Of a stretch of 55,031 nt of DNA, positions 24,574 to 32,326 are shown one piece after another; the stretch's first letter is position 1, and each line of letters begins with the position of its first letter. Made by a program: the position numbers and the translations under genes. The stretch covers positions 1 to 55,031 of the forward strand of contig CAMJWT010000014.1 of the NCBI GenBank assembly GCA_946409545.1, given 5' to 3'. The notes under the pieces were generated by a model. That model was not told the DNA's origin. It did no database searches and saw only the letters and a program-made list of their open reading frames with translations. The DNA is from RUG12783 sp946409545. GTDB taxonomy: Bacteria > Bacillota_I > Bacilli_A > RF39 > UBA660.

Positions 24574-25548
24574 ATGTATTTACTTACTAAAGTTGTTTTA
24601 GCAGTAATGTTAGGTTTTATATCATCAGCTTTATTAGGCCTTGTTGTAATACCAATTTTTAAGCATTTTCGTATCGGCCAAAAAATAAATATATATACTA
24701 GTCATGGAGAAAAAGAGGGTACTCCTACAATGGGTGGAATAATTTTTATTATGTCAACTCTTTTGGTAACAACCTTCTTATTATTAACTCATAAAATTGA
24801 TTTTTCGAATGAGTTAAAAATTGTTATGTTTGTCTTTATTAGCTATGCAACAATTGGTTTTTTAGATGATTATTTAAGTCTGAAAAAAGGTAAGAATGAA
24901 GGATTAACGGTTATCCAAAAGTTATTATTACAACTTGTTGTTGCGATCATTTTCTTCTATTTATATATGAATAATAATGGACAAACTACTTTGGAAATTG
25001 CAACTTTAGGTATTCGAATAGAGATGAAATGGTTATATGGATTGTTTATTCTCTTAATTTTAGTTGGTAGTAGTAATGCTGTTAATTTAACCGATGGATT
25101 AGATGGACTTGCTGCTGGACTTTCTGGTATTGCGATGATTGCCTTCAGTTTGATAAGTTTAACTGTTGGTTATACAGATATGGGTATTTTTACACTTATT
25201 TTAACAGGATCATTAGTTGGTTTCTTAGTATATAATGGATTCCCGGCGAAAATCTTTATGGGTGATACCGGTAGCCTTGCTTTAGGTGCTGTTATGGGAG
25301 CTATTGCAATTATTACCCATCGTGAATTAACTTTATTTATTGTTGCTTTTGTATTTGTACTTGAAACATTAAGTGTTATTTTACAAGTATTCTGGTATAA
25401 AACATTTAAAAAGAGAATATTCTTAATGACACCAATTCATCATCATTTTGAAAAACTTGGTTGGCATGAAATTGAAATAGTAAGATTTTTCTGGGTATTT
25501 GGATTTATTTTTGCTATGGCCGGAATTATCTTTGGTGTATGGATTTAG
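24574..25548 (+). CDS. mraY: Phospho-MurNAc-pentapeptide transferase MraY
   Basis: A 324-aa ten-helix membrane enzyme that makes lipid I from UDP-MurNAc-pentapeptide and undecaprenyl phosphate. Hallmarks: G-T-P-T-M-G-G (about 49-55), F-L-D-D-Y (about 95-99), N-L-T-D-G-L-D-G-L-A (about 172-181), F-M-G-D-T-G-S-L-A-L-G (about 229-239) and M-T-P-I-H-H-H-F-E (about 289-297). RBS AGGAGG. It is outside the usual dcw cluster: none of murD, murG or ftsZ adjoins it, only ftsW 1.9 kb upstream. Confidence 0.97.
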   Translation: MYLLTKVVLAVMLGFISSALLGLVVIPIFKHFRIGQKINIYTSHGEKEGTPTMGGIIFIMSTLLVTTFLLLTHKIDFSNELKIVMFVFISYATIGFLDDYLSLKKGKNEGLTVIQKLLLQLVVAIIFFYLYMNNNGQTTLEIATLGIRIEMKWLYGLFILLILVGSSNAVNLTDGLDGLAAGLSGIAMIAFSLISLTVGYTDMGIFTLILTGSLVGFLVYNGFPAKIFMGDTGSLALGAVMGAIAIITHRELTLFIVAFVFVLETLSVILQVFWYKTFKKRIFLMTPIHHHFEKLGWHEIEIVRFFWVFGFIFAMAGIIFGVWI

Positions 25549-25570
25549 AGTAATTTATTACTCTTTTTTT
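25547..25570 (+). terminator. mraY terminator
   Basis: AGAGTAA-TTTA-TTACTCT with seven T. The stem starts in the mraY stop codon. The NUDIX gene's RBS follows within 10 bases, so part of the transcript may read through. Confidence 0.85.
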
Positions 25571-25582
25571 ATAGGAGGAATT

Positions 25583-26008
25583 ATGATTGTTAAAGAAAGA
25601 TTAGGAGCTTATGCTGTAATTATTAAAGATAATAAAATAGCATTAGTTATGAAAAAGAATGGTGGATATAAAGGTAAATATGATTTACCTGGTGGTGGTA
25701 ATAAACATCATGAATCATTAATTGAAACTTTAAAAAGAGAAGTTAATGAAGAAATAGGTGCTAATGTTATTAGTTATGAATTATTAAACGTTTATACTTA
25801 TAATATTAAATGGACAATGGATGATGGTAATGTTGAAGATTTACATCATATTGGCGTTATTTATAAAACTGTTATTGATAAAGAAGAAATAGTTAGTGAT
25901 CTTATCCATGATACATTATTTGCAAAATGGATTAATCTTGATGATATAAAAGAAGATATGGTGACACCATTTGCTTGGTATTCTTTAAAAGAATTAGATT
26001 TAAAATAG
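25583..26008 (+). CDS. NUDIX hydrolase
   Basis: A 141-aa NUDIX-fold pyrophosphohydrolase. The NUDIX box is complete at about residues 36-58: G-G-x5-E-x7-R-E-V-N-E-E-I-G. Members clean up or recycle nucleoside diphosphate derivatives; the substrate cannot be told from sequence. GGAGG sits 5 bases before the ATG at 25583; the same frame is open further upstream, over the mraY end, but without a start signal. Confidence 0.93.
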   Translation: MIVKERLGAYAVIIKDNKIALVMKKNGGYKGKYDLPGGGNKHHESLIETLKREVNEEIGANVISYELLNVYTYNIKWTMDDGNVEDLHHIGVIYKTVIDKEEIVSDLIHDTLFAKWINLDDIKEDMVTPFAWYSLKELDLK

Positions 26009-26073
26009 TTTACGTTAATAATTTAATTTATTTGAATAATATTATATAATATATAATGAAATTGGAGATGGTT

Positions 26074-26574
26074 ATGGATTATAATCGTATTCAAAGATTA
26101 TTCATTAAACTATTTAAGCCAGTAATTAGTTTAAGTGAAGAACTAGATAAAAATAAGAGATATATTCTTGTTGGAAATCATATTGGTAAATATGATCCTG
26201 TTTTAATATCGCTTATTAATGGTAATATAAAGTTTCTTTTACAAGAAGATAGTTTTTTCTATCGTGATTTAAATAGGACGATAATTGATTTATCAAATAA
26301 CAATATTGAAAATTTAAGAAAAGCTTTTGTTGAAACTGTTGATAGTAATATATCTTGTGTTTTTCCTCTTAATAGAGACAATGAAATAGAGAAGAATAAT
26401 TATTATGAATTATTACTCCGTAGTCAAAAATATATTATTCCTTTTGCTATAAAAGGATCATATAAAATAGATGATGATCTTATTCTTAAACTAGGTCAAA
26501 GTTTTTTAGCTAGTGATTATAATGTTGATTTACAACAAAAAATAAATTCTGAAGTAAAAAAATTAATTAGATAG
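26074..26574 (+). CDS. Divergent PlsC-like acyltransferase
   Basis: 166 aa, shorter than the usual 200-250 of 1-acylglycerol-3-phosphate acyltransferases. G-N-H-I-G-K-Y-D-P-V (about 33-42) keeps the H-x4-D catalytic pair of motif I, and Y-I-I-P-F-A-I (about 123-129) fits motif IV, but motif III, normally F-P-E-G-T-R, reads F-P-L-N-R-D-N. No clear membrane helix. GGAG six bases before the ATG at 26074 fixes the start; the earlier ATG at 26056 lies in the -10-like TATAAT. The next gene starts 10 bases later. Either a small acyltransferase acting on a different acceptor or a non-catalytic relative. Confidence 0.65.
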   Translation: MDYNRIQRLFIKLFKPVISLSEELDKNKRYILVGNHIGKYDPVLISLINGNIKFLLQEDSFFYRDLNRTIIDLSNNNIENLRKAFVETVDSNISCVFPLNRDNEIEKNNYYELLLRSQKYIIPFAIKGSYKIDDDLILKLGQSFLASDYNVDLQQKINSEVKKLIR

Positions 26575-26584
26575 TGGGGCAATT

Positions 26585-27520
26585 ATGGAAGAAGAAGTTA
26601 TTGAACAATTAAAACAAGGTTATACATTTAGTGAAATACAAGAATCAATGTCTTTAACTTCAGAAGACTATCTTAGTTTATTAAAGAAAGTAAATTTAGA
26701 TATAAAGAATAACATAGCCAATAAAATGTTTTTTAGCGATGGAACGTTCTTTAATATTAATAAAAAAGAAAAAGAAGATTTTTCAGTTATTACTAGAAGT
26801 GATGAAGATATCTTTCATTATGCTGTTATCTCAGATACCCATATTGGTTCAAATGATGATAATTTATCATATTTAGATTTAGTATATGATTATTGTATAA
26901 AAAATAGTATTAATTATCTTTTTCATGGTGGTGATTTAATAGATGGTACTCATGGTAATAAAGAGAAAAGGCTTTATTTAAATGACCAAATAGAAGAAGT
27001 AATAGATGAGTATCCGTATGATGATAGTATTACGAATATAATCAATTTAGGTAATCATGATTTTGATAGTATTGCTTTTGATATGCCAATTGATGAAGCC
27101 CTACTTAAATATCGACATGATATGATCCCTATTGGTTATGGTACAAATGAAGTTAATCTTAAAAATGATAGTTTTGTAATGAATCATTTTATTCCTATCG
27201 ATAAAACAGATAAAAACTTTACTCGTAAATTAATATTAAGAGGTCATTCGCATAGGTTTAAAACTCAAGATGATCATAATAACTTTACAGTATCTATTCC
27301 TGCCCTTAGTGATATGGATTTTCCAGAACATTTTGTTCCAGGATTTCTTGATATAACAATTGCTTTTCATAGAGGATATTGCGATGAAGTTCTTATTAAA
27401 TTTTTAGGTATAATTAATAATCGTATTTATCCTCTTGGACTTAGTCAAAAATATATAGGTTATAAAATACCACCTAAGGATTTACAAAATAATGTTTTAG
27501 AATATAAAAAAAGACGTTGA
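26585..27520 (+). CDS. Calcineurin-like metallophosphoesterase with an N-terminal helical domain
   Basis: 311 aa. Metal ligands are all present: V-I-S-D-T-H-I-G (about 79-86), H-G-G-D-L-I-D-G (about 115-122), L-G-N-H-D-F-D (about 158-164), R-G-H-S-H-R (about 219-224). The first 45 residues look like a small HTH or recognition domain (Q-G-Y-T-F-S-E-I-Q-E-S-M-S-L-T). RBS weak (GGGG). It follows the acyltransferase-like gene by 10 bases, so lipid or nucleotide phosphoester turnover is possible. Confidence 0.88.
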   Translation: MEEEVIEQLKQGYTFSEIQESMSLTSEDYLSLLKKVNLDIKNNIANKMFFSDGTFFNINKKEKEDFSVITRSDEDIFHYAVISDTHIGSNDDNLSYLDLVYDYCIKNSINYLFHGGDLIDGTHGNKEKRLYLNDQIEEVIDEYPYDDSITNIINLGNHDFDSIAFDMPIDEALLKYRHDMIPIGYGTNEVNLKNDSFVMNHFIPIDKTDKNFTRKLILRGHSHRFKTQDDHNNFTVSIPALSDMDFPEHFVPGFLDITIAFHRGYCDEVLIKFLGIINNRIYPLGLSQKYIGYKIPPKDLQNNVLEYKKRR

Positions 27521-27537
27521 CGCGTCTTTTTATTTTT
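27508..27537 (+). terminator. Terminator of the metallophosphoesterase gene
   Basis: AAAAAGACG (27508-27516) pairs with CGTCTTTTT (27523-27531). The stop codon is in the loop. Confidence 0.88.
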
Positions 27538-27550
27538 GTTAATATACCTA

Positions 27551-28567
27551 ATGATGTCTATGAAGAGTGATTTATTTATATACTTAACTAAATATAATGA
27601 AAAGTTAAAAGATGTAACAGAGATTGATGCTTTAATCTTTTCGTTTTTATCATACCTTCCACTTGATAGTATTGTAAATTATGATACAACGATTATTGAT
27701 GCTTACAATAATTTTTTAAAGATGAATTTAAAAATAAAGAAAAAAGATTTAGAATTATTTCGTTTAATTGCAAGTAATAAACGTTATAAAAATTTAGTAA
27801 TAAGTAATGTTATAAGATTATTAAATTATGATAATGCTGAAGACTTTCTTGCTTTAACAATCAATCTTCCAAATAGTGTCTTTATTTCTTTTAGAGGAAC
27901 AACAGATAATATTATTAGTTATCGTGAAAGTTTAGAAATATCTTATCATGAGATTAAGGCTTGTAATGATGCTATTAATTATTTAAATAATATTAAGTCT
28001 AAAAAAATATATGTTGCTGGTCACTCAAAAGGTGGATATTTAGCAGTTAAAGCTTTCTTAAGAGCCAAAACTAAAATACAAAGAAGAGTAATTAATGTAT
28101 ATAACTTTGATGGTCCTATTGATTATGATTTTAATAATTTTAAATATCAAGACAAGATTATTAATATTCTTCCAATGGATTCCATTGTAGGAAGACTTTT
28201 ATATGATAATACTATTAAAAATGTTATAAAGTCTTCTAAAAAAGGTGTTATGTCTCATGACTTTTATAATTGGGTTATTAAAAATAATAATTTTGTTAAA
28301 ACTGATTTATCTATTAATAGTGATAAAATAAAAAAAGGTTTTGATGATATTTTATCTAAGGTACCAAGTGAGAATAGAGAAGAGTTCATTAATCAACTAT
28401 TTAAGTTAATTATGGATAGTGGTATAAAGAAAGTATCTGAGATTAAAATTAATAATTTAATTAAACTATTAGTAAATTATAAAGAATTAGATAAAGAAGA
28501 GAAAAAAGCTTTTATATCAACAATTAAGACGATTATTAAATCATTAAAAATGAGTTTTAATGGTTGA
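27551..28567 (+). CDS. Mbeg1-like / DUF2974 lipase-family protein
   Basis: About 338 aa. Alpha/beta hydrolase of the Mbeg1-like (DUF2974) family: an N-terminal D-A-L-I-F-S-F-L-S-Y-L-P-L-D block, strand with F-I-S-F-R-G-T-T-D (oxyanion region) and nucleophile elbow V-A-G-H-S-K-G-G, then Y-N-F-D-G-P-I-D with a likely acid and S-H-D-F with a likely His. A helical C-terminal extension follows. No Shine-Dalgarno precedes any of the in-frame ATGs (27551, 27554, 27560), so the exact start is uncertain; translation may depend on the upstream gene. Substrate unknown. Confidence 0.82.
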   Translation: MMSMKSDLFIYLTKYNEKLKDVTEIDALIFSFLSYLPLDSIVNYDTTIIDAYNNFLKMNLKIKKKDLELFRLIASNKRYKNLVISNVIRLLNYDNAEDFLALTINLPNSVFISFRGTTDNIISYRESLEISYHEIKACNDAINYLNNIKSKKIYVAGHSKGGYLAVKAFLRAKTKIQRRVINVYNFDGPIDYDFNNFKYQDKIINILPMDSIVGRLLYDNTIKNVIKSSKKGVMSHDFYNWVIKNNNFVKTDLSINSDKIKKGFDDILSKVPSENREEFINQLFKLIMDSGIKKVSEIKINNLIKLLVNYKELDKEEKKAFISTIKTIIKSLKMSFNG

Positions 28568-28573
28568 TTTTAC

Positions 28574-28602
28574 TTACATATTTATTTTTTATTTGATATA
28601 AT
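28574..28602 (+). promoter_or_regulatory. Promoter of the alpha-CTD-like gene
   Basis: -35 TTACAT (28574-28579), 17 bp, extended -10 TGA-TATAAT (28594-28602). Confidence 0.75.
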
Positions 28603-28631
28603 AATATTGTATCGATTAAAGAGAGTGCAAT

Positions 28632-28847
28632 ATGAAAAACAAAATATTAGATAGTGAAATTGAAGTTTTAACTTTAAATGATAATGTTGTTAAAAAATTA
28701 AAAAATAATAATATAAATTATGTAAAAGATTTATGGAGTTTAAGTCGAAAAGATTTAAAAAATTTAAATTTCTCAGATCGAGATATTCAAGGTATTATTA
28801 TTAAATTACAATTAAAAGGGTTAGATTTGAATAAAAAGAAATATTGA
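28632..28847 (+). CDS. Standalone RNA polymerase alpha-CTD-like protein
   Basis: 71 aa. I see a helix-hairpin-helix pattern like the C-terminal domain of RpoA: I-x-x-L-x-L-x-x-x-V-x-x-x-L-K-x-x-x-I-N-Y-V-x-D-L, a middle helix after L-S-R-K-D-L-x-x-L, then a helix followed by L-x-x-K-G-L-x-L at the end. In RpoA this domain binds UP-element DNA, activators and sigma. Nothing else is attached here, so it cannot join the alpha N-terminal dimer. RBS GAGAG; own promoter and strong terminator, so it is a deliberate single-gene unit. It could be a small DNA-binding or sigma-binding modulator; function is inferred. Confidence 0.65.
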   Translation: MKNKILDSEIEVLTLNDNVVKKLKNNNINYVKDLWSLSRKDLKNLNFSDRDIQGIIIKLQLKGLDLNKKKY

Positions 28848-28870
28848 TATTTTTATCAATATTTTTATTA
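28839..28870 (+). terminator. Terminator of the alpha-CTD-like gene
   Basis: AAATATTGATA (28839-28849), TTTT loop, TATCAATATTT (28854-28864), T-rich tail. Confidence 0.88.
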
Positions 28871-28874
28871 TATA

Positions 28875-28904
28875 TTGTTTTAGTTATTTTAACTATGATA
28901 TAAT
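28875..28904 (+). promoter_or_regulatory. Promoter of the MgtC-family gene
   Basis: -35 TTGTTT (28875-28880), 18 bp, extended -10 TGA-TATAAT (28896-28904). Confidence 0.65.
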
Positions 28905-28929
28905 TGTAATGAAAATAGAGGTAATAATA

Positions 28930-29646
28930 ATGGATAATAGATCGTTTATTATAGGAATTATTTTTTGTTTTTTATTAAGTTGTTCTATTGGATTAGAACG
29001 TCAATATAGAAGAAGATTAATAGGTCTTCGTACAACGATATTAGTAGCTATTGGTGCTTATATGTTTGTATCAATGTCATTTATTGTAACAGGTGGTAAT
29101 GTTGATATAACACGTATTGCTGCTGGTGTTGTTTCTGGTATCAGTTTCTTAGGTGCTGGTGTTATCATTAAAGATGGTATGAAGGTTCAAGGATTAACAA
29201 CTGCTGCTACTTTATGGTGTGATGCAGCTATTGGTGTATTATGTGCAACAGGAGCTATTTTTGAAGCATCTATTGGAACATTAATTATTTTATTTGTTAA
29301 TCTTATATTAAGACCATTCAATCATTATATTGATAAAAAATCATATACCAAAAATTCTCGTGAGAGTTTTGAAATGAATGTTACTGTTCAAAAAGAAAGT
29401 GTTAAATATATTGGTAATCTTATTAAAAGATATATCGCTGATCATGAAAAATATGAGATTGAATTAGAAAGTATTAATATTACCAAAAGCAAAACAACTT
29501 CAACAATTGTATTATTGTTATCAATAAAAATGTTCTATCGTGACTTTATAGATGAAATAACACATGAGTTATCAACATATGATGAAGTCACTAATGTAGA
29601 ATATAAAAAAGTAGCAGATTTTCTTGCGCTTGATGAGGAATTTTAA
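28930..29646 (+). CDS. MgtC/SapB-family membrane protein
   Basis: 238 aa. The N-terminal 140 residues hold five membrane helices with the family motifs: G-L-E-R-Q-x-x-x-R-x-x-G-L-R-T (about 23-37), R-I-A-A-G-V-V-S-G-I-S-F-L-G-A-G-V-I (about 67-84) and G-L-T-T-A-A-T-L-W (about 94-102). The C-terminal ~95 residues form a soluble ACT-like domain. Named for Salmonella MgtC; in Gram-positives the role is unsettled (Mg2+ or envelope stress). AGAGG before the ATG at 28930 sets the start. The lipoprotein gene overlaps its stop (TAATG). Confidence 0.92.
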   Translation: MDNRSFIIGIIFCFLLSCSIGLERQYRRRLIGLRTTILVAIGAYMFVSMSFIVTGGNVDITRIAAGVVSGISFLGAGVIIKDGMKVQGLTTAATLWCDAAIGVLCATGAIFEASIGTLIILFVNLILRPFNHYIDKKSYTKNSRESFEMNVTVQKESVKYIGNLIKRYIADHEKYEIELESINITKSKTTSTIVLLLSIKMFYRDFIDEITHELSTYDEVTNVEYKKVADFLALDEEF

Positions 29647-29990
29647 TGAAAAGAATTTTATTAATCTTTATTATGATATTATTTATTACAGCATGTGGTA
29701 ATTCATTATATAAAGATACAGAGAAGTTAGTACTTGGAAATAATTTTGATGAAATTGAAAATGATATAAATGTCTTATTTGATCACTTATCTATGTTTCC
29801 AACAGAGGAAGATGAAAATCAAGTTGTTACATATCTTCAAGTAATATATGATAATAAAGATGTTTTCTCTCCACAAGAATTAGAAGATATTAAAAATATT
29901 TATCATAGTAGACAATATACTTATAAATTGAATACGATGGGTTATGATATTAATAAAGTAAATAATTTAGTTGATAATTTAGATAAATAA
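29646..29990 (+). CDS. Small lipoprotein
   Basis: 114 aa. A type II signal peptide with lipobox I-T-A-C (Cys17) predicts a lipid-anchored protein on the outer face of the membrane. The mature part is short, acidic and helical, with no family recognised. Its ATG overlaps the MgtC-family stop by one base and GAGGAA lies upstream, so the two are translationally coupled and may work together. Confidence 0.8.
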   Translation: MKRILLIFIMILFITACGNSLYKDTEKLVLGNNFDEIENDINVLFDHLSMFPTEEDENQVVTYLQVIYDNKDVFSPQELEDIKNIYHSRQYTYKLNTMGYDINKVNNLVDNLDK

Positions 29991-30021
29991 AAAGAACAAA
30001 GTTAATTAACTTTGTTCTTTT
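29990..30021. terminator. Bidirectional terminator, lipoprotein / ltaS
   Basis: A perfect 32-bp palindrome centred on GTTAATTAAC with U-rich tails on both strands, separating the convergent transcripts. The ltaS stop codon is inside it. Confidence 0.92.
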
Positions 30022-32053
30022 CTATTACTTTAATTAAATTGTAATGAATTATATCGTTACTTATTGTTATTCTTTTAGTAGCATATTCTTTATATTTTTC
30101 TAATAACTCTTTATCAATATCTTTTTTATCAATTAATTCATTTGTTTTAAAATCATATACTTGATCTTTTGAAGCTACATATACATAATCTTTGGTAATA
30201 AAATCACCATTTGGAAAAACAACAATATTATCATCTTTAATATTAAAAATATCATGTCCTAAAGCATAAGGATTGCTTATATTTAACATATTACCAATGG
30301 TTGGCATAACATCAATCATACTAGTTGGATAAGATACACGACCTTTAATTAAGTTACGAACATTTTCATTCTTACTCCAAATAATAAGTGGTGTACTACG
30401 ATTCTTAGTGTGACTTGCATCATTATATTCATGATATTCTTTGTTACTTTCATCAAGTAAATCTTTAGTAATTGGATTATAGTTATAAAAATAATTATAT
30501 TGTTCACTAGATAATCTTGGATCATGATCACCATAGAAAATAAAGATAGTGTTATTAAAATATTCTGATTCATTAATCATTTTAATGAAGTCACCTAAAG
30601 CTAAATCTGCATTATGAGAACTAATTATATAGTTACCAATAGATGTTCCTGTTAAGTAATCAGTTTTTAATCTTTCAGACTTTCCTTTATCTTCATTATA
30701 ATATTTATAATCTACAGTTAAATCATACTCTTTATATTTATCAAGGAAGATAAAAGGTGAGTGATTTGATAAAGTAATAATTGTTCCTACATAGTTAGGA
30801 TTATTTTTTTCTATTTCTTCTAGGTAAGGGATTGATTGTTTAAAGAAAGCGAAATCATTAATACCTAGGTTTAAGAATTCATCCTCAGTCCATGTATATT
30901 TATCACTAAAGTAATAATGATCATATCCAAGGAATGGATGAGCATTGTTACGATTCCACATCGTAAAATCATTACCATGCATACTAAATGTATAATAATT
31001 ATTCTTTTTAAGTTCTTTCATTAATGAGAAATATTTATGACTATAAAAGTTTCCAAAAACTGTTCCACTATTAGAAGGAAGAAGTGATGTTAAAATAGAA
31101 AATTCTGTATCACTACTAGTACCAAGAGCTATTTGTGGATAGAAGTTATCAAAGTACATTCCTTCACTTGCAAGCTTTCTTACGTTTGGAATAGCATATT
31201 CATCATTAAATTTTAAATCAAATAAGAATGATTGAACACCTTCCATATGAACAAAGATAATATTATATCCTTCAAACATTCCTGTGTATTTATTAGTTTC
31301 TTTATAATCAGTATTTGTTTTATAAAATTCTTGAGTTTCATATAAGGCATTATCAAGACCAAAAACTGATGAAATATTAGATGAAACGAAGTTATATAAA
31401 TCCATCGCATGATATAAAGATAATCCAAAACGATTAACAACATATGGTCGATTCCATTGTTTATATAATCTACTATAATCATTTCTATTAGCGGTTATAA
31501 ATGATGGAGATGCAATTATTAATCCAACAAGTAATGTCTTCCAAAATTTCTTTCTTAGATACTTTTTACCTTTCTTAATATCAGGTAGATTCTTTTTTAT
31601 CTTTTTATAAATAATAAAGAAAATAATAGGTGCTAAGAAATAAATAAATTGTAAGGGATTTAAATGTTCAAAGAAAGCTTCTTTAACCGTTTTAACTTGT
31701 CCTAATGATGATATTTCAGATACAGAGCTAAAAGATGCGTAATATGTATAATAAACAGCATCAATAACACATACTAAAGAATGAAATGAAAGCATGCATA
31801 ATAAGTAAACAAATCTTTTTTTATGTGTTTTAAAAAAGAAGTTAAATGATCCTAATAGAATTATCATAAAAGTATCAACAAATATAGGATATAAAGTTAA
31901 ATATACATGTGTTGTAAATACTCTTAATAAAAACATTATAAATAGTGATATTAAGATATATAAAACAAATGTTTTATTATTATGGTAATATGTTTTTAAA
32001 AAAGCAATAAATCTTTTTAAATCCTTTTTTACTAAATTTAAGTATTTTTTCAT
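30002..32053 (-). CDS. ltaS: Lipoteichoic acid synthase (LtaS-type sulfatase)
   Basis: 683 aa. Five N-terminal membrane helices (to about residue 185) and an extracellular sulfatase-fold domain that polymerises glycerol phosphate from phosphatidylglycerol. Metal and catalytic residues: Glu271 in H-M-E-G-V-Q, nucleophile Thr312 in L-G-T-S-S-D-T-E-F, later M-H-G-N and F-Y-G-D-H-D-P-R (about 500). Length is somewhat above typical LtaS (about 650). GAGAGGGG lies 5 bases before the ATG at 32053; the reading frame open up to 32074 has no better start. Depends on PgsA product, also encoded here. Confidence 0.95.
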   Translation of the reverse strand: MKKYLNLVKKDLKRFIAFLKTYYHNNKTFVLYILISLFIMFLLRVFTTHVYLTLYPIFVDTFMIILLGSFNFFFKTHKKRFVYLLCMLSFHSLVCVIDAVYYTYYASFSSVSEISSLGQVKTVKEAFFEHLNPLQFIYFLAPIIFFIIYKKIKKNLPDIKKGKKYLRKKFWKTLLVGLIIASPSFITANRNDYSRLYKQWNRPYVVNRFGLSLYHAMDLYNFVSSNISSVFGLDNALYETQEFYKTNTDYKETNKYTGMFEGYNIIFVHMEGVQSFLFDLKFNDEYAIPNVRKLASEGMYFDNFYPQIALGTSSDTEFSILTSLLPSNSGTVFGNFYSHKYFSLMKELKKNNYYTFSMHGNDFTMWNRNNAHPFLGYDHYYFSDKYTWTEDEFLNLGINDFAFFKQSIPYLEEIEKNNPNYVGTIITLSNHSPFIFLDKYKEYDLTVDYKYYNEDKGKSERLKTDYLTGTSIGNYIISSHNADLALGDFIKMINESEYFNNTIFIFYGDHDPRLSSEQYNYFYNYNPITKDLLDESNKEYHEYNDASHTKNRSTPLIIWSKNENVRNLIKGRVSYPTSMIDVMPTIGNMLNISNPYALGHDIFNIKDDNIVVFPNGDFITKDYVYVASKDQVYDFKTNELIDKKDIDKELLEKYKEYATKRITISNDIIHYNLIKVIEKNKVN

Positions 32054-32076
32054 AATACCCCTCTCAAAACACATAT

Positions 32077-32085
32077 ATTATACCA
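32077..32085 (-). promoter_or_regulatory. ltaS promoter (extended -10)
   Basis: Minus-strand TGG-TATAAT (32077-32085), 23 bases before ltaS; -35 weak (TTTAAA). The rest of 32090-32250 is very AT-rich DNA with no gene. Confidence 0.6.
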
Positions 32086-32253
32086 TAAATTATCTTTTTT
32101 TTAAAATGTAAAGGGAAAAAATAATAATTCTTATATTATAAAATATAATTTATTAAATTTAAAAAGAAACTACTGAAAAATGTAAAAAAAAAGTAAATTT
32201 TCATAAAATAATTGATAATAAATACAAAAAAATATATATTTTTTTACACAATG

Positions 32254-32282
32254 TTGTTTTTCTACATAAATAATGATATTCT
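32254..32282 (+). promoter_or_regulatory. Pilus island promoter
   Basis: -35 TTGTTT (32254-32259), 17 bp, extended -10 TGA-TATTCT (32274-32282), with strong RBS GAAGGAG before the first pilus gene. Confidence 0.6.
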
Positions 32283-32326
32283 TATATTAGAGTAAGATAT
32301 AAAGATAGAGAAGGAGATGACAAATA

